The notes under the pieces were generated by a model. That model was given only the letters and a program-made list of their open reading frames with translations, did no database searches and was not told the origin of the DNA. 22,719 nucleotides of DNA from CAZBZG01 sp964496245 (lineage in GTDB: Bacteria > Planctomycetota > SZUA-567), in contig CAZBZG010000042.1 in the NCBI GenBank assembly GCA_964496245.1, positions 1-22,719 on the forward strand, written 5' to 3'. The translations under genes were made by a program, and so were the position numbers. Numbering within the stretch: position 1 is the first letter of the stretch; each line of letters starts with the position of its first letter. Shown here piece after piece: positions 1 to 6,425 of the stretch.

Positions 1-14
1 GGACGCGGAAACCG

Positions 15-338
15 TCAGCCGCACAGGTTCAATTCGACGAACGCGGTGATGCCCGCGGCCACCAGGGTCCGGTGGCTCATCATGCTGGCCCGCACGCGGA
101 GACGGGCGTCCGTGTCCTGCAATTCGCGCCCCACGAGCAGGGTCAGGCTCATGATGCTGCTGGAGAGGAAGCGGGTCCGACTGAAGTCCAGGACCACTTC
201 GCTGCGGCCCGCCTCAGCGATCGCCCGTGCTGCCAGCCGGATCGCCTCCACCTGCACTCGATCGCTCAGGTCCAGCGGCCCCTGGAGCTGGATCGTGTTG
301 CCGCGCTGCAAAAAGAGCTGTTCGGACGGACATGCCAT
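15..338 (-). CDS. STAS-domain protein (anti-sigma factor antagonist-like)
   Basis: A 107-residue single-domain protein that fits the STAS fold of SpoIIAA/RsbV-type anti-sigma factor antagonists, which bind anti-sigma kinases in the cytoplasm and are controlled by Ser/Thr phosphorylation. The recognisable core is VVLDFSRTRFLSSSIMSL at residues 48-65, matching the strand-loop-helix of the family. The usual Asp-Ser-Ser signature is Ser-Ser-Ser here, so the acidic residue before the phospho-acceptor is missing (acceptor would be Ser60). The ATG start at 338 has GGGGGAG upstream; a GTG at 356 in the same frame, behind GAGGTGAGG, would add six residues and is equally possible. It lies downstream of rny in the same orientation but a hairpin separates them. 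No kinase or phosphatase partner is in the window. Fold call fairly sure; partner unknown. Confidence 0.72.
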   Translation of the reverse strand: MACPSEQLFLQRGNTIQLQGPLDLSDRVQVEAIRLAARAIAEAGRSEVVLDFSRTRFLSSSIMSLTLLVGRELQDTDARLRVRASMMSHRTLVAAGITAFVELNLCG

Positions 339-447
339 GCGCCCCTGCTCCCCCACGCTTCCTCACCTCAGCCGTGGCCTGTACGCACACCCTCCCATCT
401 CCAACACAGGAAAAAGGATAGCCGGTTCAAACGAACAAAGCAAACAG

Positions 448-488
448 AAAAGGCGTTCGTCACCGGCTGCTCGAGGAGCGGCGCCGGT
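448..488 (-). terminator. Probable terminator of rny
   Basis: Read on the minus strand just after the rny stop: ACCGGC pairs with GCCGGT (488-483 with 467-462) and an inner GCTC pairs with GAGC around a 3-base loop. The stem is followed by GACGAACGCC and a TTTT run at 451-448. The U-tract is short and displaced, so the call is moderate. It would separate rny from the STAS gene. Confidence 0.5.
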
Positions 489-526
489 CGCAGGGCTGCA
501 ACGGAACAGTGGCGCGAGAACGCGGG

Positions 527-2092
527 TCAGCGCGCGTACTCGGTGATGCGGAGTTCCCGGATCAGGGTCACCTTGACCTCGCCCGGATAGCTCAGTTCGT
601 CCTCGATCTGCTTGGCCACCTGCCGGCACATGTGGGTGGCTTCCCCGTCGCTCACCTTGTTCGCCTTGGCGATCACGCGCAGTTCGCGTCCGGCCTGGAT
701 GGCGAAGGCCTTCTCCACGTTCGGGTAGCTCGTGGCGATCGCCTCGAGCCGCTCGAGCCGCTTGATGTACTTCTCGAGCGTCTCCCGCCGGGCCCCCGGA
801 CGCGCCGCGCTGATGGCATCCGCCGCCTGCACGATGGTCGAGTAAATGCTCTCCGGCGTCTCGGTGGAGTGGTGGGAGGTGATGGCATCGATCACCTCGT
901 CGGGCTCGCTGCAGCGGCGCGCCACCTCTCCGCCGAGCTCCGGGTGCGTGCCTTCCTCTTCGTGGTCCACGGCCTTGCCGATGTCGTGGAGCAGACCACA
1001 GCGCCGGGCCAGCGTCTCGTCGAGGCCGAGCTCGGCTGCGAGCATGCCGCTGATGAAGCCGACCTCGCGAGAGTGATCGAGCACGTTCTGCCCGTAGCTC
1101 GTGCGGAACTTGAGCCGGCCGAGGAGCATGATCTCGCGCGGCTTCAGGTTGCGCACGTCCAGCTCCACGGCCACGGCCTTGCCCGTCTCTTCCAGCACCT
1201 TCTCGATCTCGCCAGTGGTTTTGTTGACCACCTCCTCGATGCGGGCCGGGTGGATACGGCCGTCGGCCACGAGTTTGCTCATGGACCGCACCGCGATCTC
1301 GCGCCGCACGGGCTCGAACCCGGAGAGCACGACCACGCCCGGCGTGTCGTCCACGATTACGTCGATGCCCGTCAGGCCCTCGAACGCCCGGATGTTGCGG
1401 CCCTCGCGCCCGATGATGCGGCCCTTCATCTCGTCGCCGGAAAGCTCCACCGTGCTGACCACGTGCTCGGTGGTGTAGTCCACCGACAGCCGGTTGATGG
1501 CGATCGAGATGAGGCGCTGGGCGTTGATGTCGGCCAGCTCCTTGGCCCGCTGGGTCGACCGCTCGACCAGTTCGGCCACCTCCTGTTCCATCTCCTCCTC
1601 CGTGCGCCGGAGGACCTCCCGCCGGGCCTCCTCCCGCGTCATGCGGGAGATCTGCTGAAGCTTCTCCTCCTGGACTTCGAGGGCGGAAACGAATTCCTTC
1701 TCCCGTTCCTTGAGTCCCTGCTCCCGCTCCTCGATCTGCTCCTGCATGCTGGCGAGCTGTTGCTCCTTGTTGTCCAGGAGCTCCACCTTTCGATCGAGGT
1801 TGTCCTCCCGCTTGGTGAGACGCTTCTCGACCTGCTTCAATTCGTTGCGTTCGTTGCGGATCTCGCCTTCCATCTGCTCGCGCTGGGCCAGAAGCTCGGT
1901 CTTGTTCTTGACCGCCGCTTCCTGTCGCGCCTTTTCGGCGTCCCGCTTGGCTTCGGCCAGAATCTGCCGGGCCCGCCGGTCGGCCGACCCCAAAGCGCGC
2001 ATGCTGTAGTAACGCCAACCCAACAGGCTGAGAAGCGCGCCAACCACCGCTGCCACGAGGGCCGTGATGATGTAGGGCAACATGGCTTCCAT
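527..2092 (-). CDS. rny: Ribonuclease Y
   Basis: Membrane-anchored endoribonuclease that starts mRNA decay. The 521 residues match the usual family length of about 520. Order of parts: N-terminal membrane helix (about residues 5-26), long charged coiled coil (about 35-200), KH RNA-binding domain with the GRIIGREGRNIR motif at 224-235, and HD metal-phosphohydrolase domain with His369-Asp370 in GLLHDIGKA; the protein ends in the family-typical EYAR. The frame is open further upstream, but the ATG at 2092 (MEAMLPYI) is preceded by GGAAAGGCGG and places the membrane helix at the very N-terminus, so the longer start is rejected. No partner gene is fused or overlapping. A strong promoter lies about 530 bases upstream, giving a long leader. 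Very secure call. Confidence 0.97.
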   Translation of the reverse strand: MEAMLPYIITALVAAVVGALLSLLGWRYYSMRALGSADRRARQILAEAKRDAEKARQEAAVKNKTELLAQREQMEGEIRNERNELKQVEKRLTKREDNLDRKVELLDNKEQQLASMQEQIEEREQGLKEREKEFVSALEVQEEKLQQISRMTREEARREVLRRTEEEMEQEVAELVERSTQRAKELADINAQRLISIAINRLSVDYTTEHVVSTVELSGDEMKGRIIGREGRNIRAFEGLTGIDVIVDDTPGVVVLSGFEPVRREIAVRSMSKLVADGRIHPARIEEVVNKTTGEIEKVLEETGKAVAVELDVRNLKPREIMLLGRLKFRTSYGQNVLDHSREVGFISGMLAAELGLDETLARRCGLLHDIGKAVDHEEEGTHPELGGEVARRCSEPDEVIDAITSHHSTETPESIYSTIVQAADAISAARPGARRETLEKYIKRLERLEAIATSYPNVEKAFAIQAGRELRVIAKANKVSDGEATHMCRQVAKQIEDELSYPGEVKVTLIRELRITEYAR

Positions 2093-2240
2093 GATCGCAC
2101 CGCCTTTCCACAACCCCGGCCGCAAGGGACGGGGCTCCGATTCAAACCGGTCGGGTCCAACGCGCACGGCTGGCGCCCGGCCACACCCCTGCGTCATGGG
2201 TGGAGGAAAAGAGCGGCGAGATCTGCAAGCGACGGGCGGG

Positions 2241-2483
2241 CTAGGCTCGGAGACGAGTGGGAACGCGACCGCACCGACGGAACCGGTGGCGATCAAAACG
2301 CTCAGGAACGCAACATCCTGTCACTCGAACCATTGAGGAAATCGTCGGTGAATCCATCCACTCCACCGGCTGCGCGCCAGCGAAGCCGAAGAGCAGGGAG
2401 GGAACCATGCGTCTCGGCGGCTCGCCCGAGACCAGCCAGAGGGCAACCAGCGCCCCAAAAAGCATAACCAACTGATAAAACAC
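2241..2483 (-). CDS. Possible small membrane protein upstream of rny
   Basis: I do not recognise this 80-residue reading frame. Its first 20 residues are strongly hydrophobic (FYQLVMLFGALVALWLVSGE) and would form one membrane helix. The GTG at 2483 sits 9 bases after a perfect GGAGG (2497-2493); the ATG three codons earlier is too close to that site. It lies on the same strand as rny and downstream of a strong promoter at 2650-2622, so it could be the first gene of the rny transcript. The C-terminal half (Arg/Cys-rich, little third-position GC bias) looks less like real coding sequence, so the frame may be chance or a short leader peptide. Low confidence. Confidence 0.28.
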   Translation of the reverse strand: MFYQLVMLFGALVALWLVSGEPPRRMVPSLLFGFAGAQPVEWMDSPTISSMVRVTGCCVPERFDRHRFRRCGRVPTRLRA

Positions 2484-2621
2484 GGGTTCCATCCTCCCGC
2501 GCGACGCGATTTCCCAAGGAACTGGGTCCTTGGCCTATCCGCTAATGACTCCCGAAGCTCTAATGCAGTCCCGCAGCCCCCGCAGGGGTCGCGGCATACC
2601 GGCATACATGTACCGCCACAC

Positions 2622-2650
2622 ATAATATCCCGCCCGGTCCGCTTCGTCAA
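2622..2650 (-). promoter_or_regulatory. rny: Sigma70-type promoter for the rny leader
   Basis: On the minus strand TTGACG (2650-2645), a 17-base spacer, and TATTAT (2627-2622). Both boxes differ from consensus by one base. Transcription would start near 2615, leaving about 520 bases before the rny start. The leader contains a 7-bp hairpin, CCAAGGA/TCCTTGG at 2514-2533, just before the small reading frame at 2483. The 2093-2621 stretch is otherwise unexplained. Confidence 0.65.
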
Positions 2651-2710
2651 GAGAAAACCCCGGGGACGACACCCCACCGGCAAACACGCGCTGCTCGCCG
2701 TGCTCCTCCC

Positions 2711-2739
2711 TTGACTATGGACCACCGTTCCCATATGCT
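2711..2739 (+). promoter_or_regulatory. Sigma70-type promoter for the lipoprotein gene
   Basis: TTGACT (2711-2716), 17-base spacer, TATGCT (2734-2739). Start of transcription would be near 2746, about 42 bases before the GTG start of the lipoprotein gene. The same -10 sequence, TATGCT, appears in the promoter at 9221-9248. Confidence 0.65.
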
Positions 2740-2787
2740 CCCCGTGAGCGCCCAACGGGAGGGCGCGTTGCTGGAGGACGGTGTCTG

Positions 2788-4596
2788 GTGTCAAGCCATC
2801 TGCCACGTGCTCGCGGCCCGAAACAGGCCTGCCTGCTGACAGCCTGCCTGATTGCGGCCGCCCCGCTCTTCCTGTCCGGGTGCGGCGACCCGGTTTCGAG
2901 CTATCGGCTTCCGGACCACGACCCGCGCACCGCCCAGACCATCCTGGTCCTCCCCTTTCTGGACGCCCGCACCTTCCGGGCCGACAGAGACCCGGTCAAC
3001 GGCAAGCTCGAGACCGTGGCCCGGGACATCTTCGTGGAGGCCATGCAGGACCACCCCGCCTTCCGGGGCAAGACCATCCTCCGGCCCGAGGTGGGCCGAG
3101 ACCGCACCTCGCTCAGCCTGGCCGAGGCCCTGGACTACGGCTTGCGCTTCAACGCCGATCTCGTGGTGGCGGGCCAGGTCTTCAGCTACATGCGAACCCG
3201 GGCGGCCAGCATCCCGCCGCGCGCCGGGCTGTTCGTCCGCATCTTCTCGGTGCCCGACAAGCGGATGGTCTTTGTGGGCGACGACTACAAATACGCCGGG
3301 GGTCCTGGCGCGCGCGGCGGGCGCCGCCTGCAGGCCGAAGTGGCCGCCAAGAACCTCCTGCAAAGCTACGTGGCTTCGAAACCTGCCGGCGGAACGGCTC
3401 GCGGCCGGTCGAACCGGTCCGTCCCGGACGTGGTCAAGCAGGCGCCCGAGGACGCGCCCGCCATTCTGGTGCTCCCCTTCCACGAACGCCCGAACCCGAA
3501 CAACCTGATCGAGAAGACCGGCGGGGGGGCCGTGGTCAGCAGCCTCTACAGCATGGAGCTGGGGCGACTCGGGTTCGCACACCTCCTGACGCCGGCCACG
3601 GAAGCCGCCGGCCACAGCACGCTGCTGACTCCCGAGCAGGCGCTCGACCTGGCGCGCACGTCCGGGGCCGACTACGTGCTCCGCGGGCAGGTGGTCGAGT
3701 TCCGCCGCGCCATGAGCGTGCCCAGCTTCTACTCTGTGCTCATCAGCACGGCGCTGCTCGCCGCCCAGATCCTGTTCGCCGAGTTCAGCGGGGTGGACAT
3801 CGCCACCGAGCTCTGGCGCGTGGAAGACGGGGCCTGCGTCTATGCCAAGCGCGACGCCTCCAAACAGAAGTACGTGGTGCAGGCCGAGAAGACCGTACGC
3901 CGCCTGGCCAAACAGACGGCCCGGGACATTCGCCAGGCCATCCGTAAGCCGCCGCAAACGGCGGCGCGCCCCTTGATCGACACGATCGAGGTGGCCGACC
4001 GCACCCGAGACGGAGCCGACGGCGAACAGCCCGACGCACCCGAGACGCCGGCTCGCACCGAGGCCGAAACGCAACCCGGAACCGCGCCAGCCACCGAAAC
4101 CAAAGACACGCCCCCAGCCGACCATCAGGCGAAGCCGGCAGAGCAGCCAGAGCAGGCCGAGGAAACACCCGATGCCGCGGAAGGCGGAGACGAGAAGACC
4201 GCTCCGCGCGCAGAAGACGCTGCGACCCAGAACGCACCGGAACCGGGAACCGAGACGCAGGCCACCGAGAGGACTGGGGAGGACGCGCCCGGCGACCAAG
4301 CGGCCGGGAACGCGGACGCACTCGCCTCGATCGTGGACGCCCTGCGGAAGATGGCCACGCGCATCCAGGCCCTGCAGGAGAAGACGGCGACGGACGACGG
4401 GGGCCTCGACAAGCTGGCCGCCGAAATGGAGGCGCTCGCAACCGCCCTCGAGGCCGACCCGAACGCGGACGTGGAGACGGCCCGCAAGCAGTTGCGCGCC
4501 TTGCGCGATCGACTCGAATCCGCTGAGAAGCGGCTGACCGGCGACGCGTCCCCCGTGCCCACGCGGCTGGTCCCCGAGGACGACGAGGACTACTGA
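2788..4596 (+). CDS. Large lipoprotein with duplicated N-terminal domain and C-terminal coiled coil
   Basis: A 602-residue predicted lipoprotein. The GTG start follows GGAGGA by 9 bases. The signal peptide ends in a clear lipobox LSGC with the lipidated Cys at residue 32. Two related domains follow: one opens with TILVLPFLDAR (about 51-195), the second with AILVLPFHER (about 225-385). Each has the same internal element, an ALDYGLRFNADLVVAGQV-like helix-strand unit at about 114-131 and 285-302. This layout resembles the TolB-N/CsgG-like fold of outer-membrane lipoproteins, but I cannot name the family. Residues about 395-510 are a disordered Glu/Thr/Ala/Pro-rich linker and about 515-590 a predicted heptad-rich coiled coil. 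Probably tethered to a membrane and reaching across the periplasm through the linker. It stands alone under its own promoter, convergent with the next operon. Function unknown. Confidence 0.85.
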   Translation: MSSHLPRARGPKQACLLTACLIAAAPLFLSGCGDPVSSYRLPDHDPRTAQTILVLPFLDARTFRADRDPVNGKLETVARDIFVEAMQDHPAFRGKTILRPEVGRDRTSLSLAEALDYGLRFNADLVVAGQVFSYMRTRAASIPPRAGLFVRIFSVPDKRMVFVGDDYKYAGGPGARGGRRLQAEVAAKNLLQSYVASKPAGGTARGRSNRSVPDVVKQAPEDAPAILVLPFHERPNPNNLIEKTGGGAVVSSLYSMELGRLGFAHLLTPATEAAGHSTLLTPEQALDLARTSGADYVLRGQVVEFRRAMSVPSFYSVLISTALLAAQILFAEFSGVDIATELWRVEDGACVYAKRDASKQKYVVQAEKTVRRLAKQTARDIRQAIRKPPQTAARPLIDTIEVADRTRDGADGEQPDAPETPARTEAETQPGTAPATETKDTPPADHQAKPAEQPEQAEETPDAAEGGDEKTAPRAEDAATQNAPEPGTETQATERTGEDAPGDQAAGNADALASIVDALRKMATRIQALQEKTATDDGGLDKLAAEMEALATALEADPNADVETARKQLRALRDRLESAEKRLTGDASPVPTRLVPEDDEDY

Positions 4597-4612
4597 CGAC
4601 CGCGCGCGGTCG
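4597..4612. terminator. 16-bp perfect palindrome between convergent genes
   Basis: CGACCGCGCGCGGTCG starts on the first base after the lipoprotein stop and lies 27 bases from the end of the convergent flavoprotein gene. As RNA it would form a 5-bp or longer GC stem from either strand. No U-tract follows, so if it terminates transcription it would be atypical or factor-assisted. Confidence 0.4.
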
Positions 4613-4639
4613 ACGCCCGGCCGCAGCCTTCCCTCCCGC

Positions 4640-6148
4640 CTATCCCGAAACCGCAGCCGGAGCGACCGGTTCTTCGGTCACCCCGGGAATCGCGCGCGTG
4701 TCCTGCCCCAGGTTGCAGTTGCGTTCGAGCAGGGTTCGCTGGAGCTCGACGCGGTCCACCCGGCGCGGCGGGATGCCGTGCTCGAGCGAGAGCGCGGTCG
4801 CGTGGCCCGCAGCTTCGCCCATGGCGTTGCAGCACATGACCAGGCGCGTGGCCGACTGACCCGGAAAGTCGGCCGACAGGCACCGGCCCGCCACCAGGAG
4901 ATTCTCCACCTTCTGCGGCACGAGGCTGCGGTAGGGCACATCGTAGTGGGACTCCTGGCGCCCGTTCTGCATGTCCTTGCCCGACCGGCCGCAGACGTCG
5001 CAGAGCGCATCCGGCCCCCCGGGCGGGAAACTCGAGGACGCGAAGCCGTCGAGCCCGGCGCAGACGTAGCGCGTCTCGCCGTCGATCTTCGTCTCGAACC
5101 ACTTCTGGTTTCCGGGGCCCGTGGGATTGTGCACGTCGAACCCGCGCCACGTGATCGCAATGACGTCGTCGAACTTGGCGCGGTTGGCCACATCGTAGCC
5201 GGTCAGCACGTACTCGCCGAGCACCCGCCGCGAATCGCGCACGCCCAGGAGCGGCGCCGTGTCCACGAGCCAGCAGTCTTCGAAGCCGGGCACGTGCTGT
5301 TTGATAAACGCCCAGAGAGTGTCGCACTGCTCGCGGCCCTCGAGGTACATGCGCGTGAGGTCGCGGTTCTCCAGGGGCTTGCAGTGCCGGGAGTGCGCGA
5401 AGCAGATGCTCACCTCGTCCCTGTGGCAGTGCTCGGGCCGGCCGGGCACATGGGTCATCCAGTTGAGGTGGTTGTCGATGGCATACGGCAGGTCGCCGGA
5501 CGCGAGGGCCTTCTCGATCAGCTGCTCCCACCGCGGATCGTCCTTCTTGCGGTCGCTCTTCTGGTAGGCGTCCCAGTCCACGCCGCCCAGGCGGAATTCG
5601 AGCGAGCATCCCTGGGTCAGCCCGTCCGACTCCCGGCCGACGGAGAACTCGCAGCCCGCGAACGCGGCTGCATCCGCATCGCCCGAGCAATCGATCACGC
5701 GCTTGCCCAGGATGGCCTGGCGGCCGGACTTGGACTCCACGACCAGGCCACAGATGGCATTGTTGCGAACGATCGCGTCCACGACCGAGGTCACGAAAAG
5801 GATATCGGCGCCGGACGCCTGCACCATGCGATCGAGGACCAGCTTGTGCTTCTCCGGGTCGCTGTTGCGGTGCCAGAGCCCGTCGACCGCCTTCAGCTCC
5901 CGGAACATCTCCTCACCAACGCCCGAAAGGTAGTCGAGCGGGATGTTCACCAGACCCAGGGTCGCGAGCCCGCCCAAGGCCGAGGTCTGCTCGATCACCA
6001 GGGTCTTGCACCCATGGCGCGCGGCTGCGATGGCCGCGCCCACCCCGGCGATGCCACCGCCCGCTACGATGATGTCGTACTCCGACTCCACCGGCAGCGT
6101 GCGCTGCGGCTCCAGCAGCCCCCCGTCCTGTTCCCGGTACTCCAACAT
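4640..6148 (-). CDS. FAD-dependent oxidoreductase (FAD_oxidored family)
   Basis: A 502-residue cytoplasmic flavoprotein; no signal peptide. The N-terminal Rossmann motif AGGGIAGVGAAIAAAR is at residues 29-44 with the ribose-binding Glu53 in VIEQ. The second FAD contact VIDCSGDADAAAFAG is at 151-165, the family motif LGVRDSRRVLGEYVLTGYD at 301-319, and the C-terminal FAD segment CCNAMGEAAGHA at 439-450. These fit the Pfam FAD_oxidored family, common in PVC sugar-degradation loci and mostly of unknown substrate. Start chosen at ATG 6148 behind AAGGAG with 7-base spacing. It is the last gene of the operon after the ferredoxin (48-base gap), which may donate or accept its electrons. It is unusually Cys-rich, with a CDVC motif at 383-386. 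Family is secure; reaction unknown. Confidence 0.88.
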   Translation of the reverse strand: MLEYREQDGGLLEPQRTLPVESEYDIIVAGGGIAGVGAAIAAARHGCKTLVIEQTSALGGLATLGLVNIPLDYLSGVGEEMFRELKAVDGLWHRNSDPEKHKLVLDRMVQASGADILFVTSVVDAIVRNNAICGLVVESKSGRQAILGKRVIDCSGDADAAAFAGCEFSVGRESDGLTQGCSLEFRLGGVDWDAYQKSDRKKDDPRWEQLIEKALASGDLPYAIDNHLNWMTHVPGRPEHCHRDEVSICFAHSRHCKPLENRDLTRMYLEGREQCDTLWAFIKQHVPGFEDCWLVDTAPLLGVRDSRRVLGEYVLTGYDVANRAKFDDVIAITWRGFDVHNPTGPGNQKWFETKIDGETRYVCAGLDGFASSSFPPGGPDALCDVCGRSGKDMQNGRQESHYDVPYRSLVPQKVENLLVAGRCLSADFPGQSATRLVMCCNAMGEAAGHATALSLEHGIPPRRVDRVELQRTLLERNCNLGQDTRAIPGVTEEPVAPAAVSG

Positions 6149-6196
6149 GACCGTCTCCTTGGTTGGTCTTCGCCCTTGGATTCTCTCCCCTGCCGC

Positions 6197-6397
6197 CTAC
6201 GAAGCGGTGGGGGGGGCGACCTCGATCGCCTCGATCGCTTCCGAGGCGCAGTTCTCGTAACACTTGCCGCATCCGGTGCAGGTCTCCGGATCGATGTGCG
6301 CGCCGTCCCGGTCGAAGGTGATGGCGCCGGCTTTGCATTCGTTCACGCACCACCCGCACTTGGTGCACCCGCGCGTCACTGCATACCGTGTAGCCAT
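6197..6397 (-). CDS. 2[4Fe-4S] ferredoxin
   Basis: A 66-residue electron carrier. Two complete cluster motifs are visible: CTKCGWCVNEC (Cys11, 14, 17, 21) and CTGCGKCYENC (Cys40, 43, 46, 50), spaced as in bacterial-type 2[4Fe-4S] ferredoxins. The frame is open upstream, but the ATG at 6397 follows GAGGAGA with good spacing and gives the normal small-ferredoxin length. It sits 28 bases after the sulfatase and 48 before the FAD oxidoreductase, all on one strand, so co-transcription is likely. The simplest role is redox partner of the flavoprotein. It could also feed an enzyme encoded elsewhere, for example a radical-SAM sulfatase maturase. Low-potential ferredoxins of this kind suggest anaerobic or microaerobic metabolism. 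Confidence 0.92.
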   Translation of the reverse strand: MATRYAVTRGCTKCGWCVNECKAGAITFDRDGAHIDPETCTGCGKCYENCASEAIEAIEVAPPTAS

Positions 6398-6425
6398 CGC
6401 GTCTCCTCGCTGCTTCCTGCATCGA

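Noticed and set aside
363..2111. 582-codon minus-strand frame overlapping rny
   Set aside because: Low-complexity Arg/Gly/Ala-rich product in another frame of rny; typical of a GC-rich gene shadow.
509..2467. 652-codon plus-strand frame antisense to rny
   Set aside because: Leu/His/Asp-rich with no family motifs; explained by rny codon bias on the opposite strand.
2791..4299. 502-codon minus-strand frame antisense to the lipoprotein gene
   Set aside because: The opposite frame has a lipobox, ribosome-binding site and promoter; this one has none.
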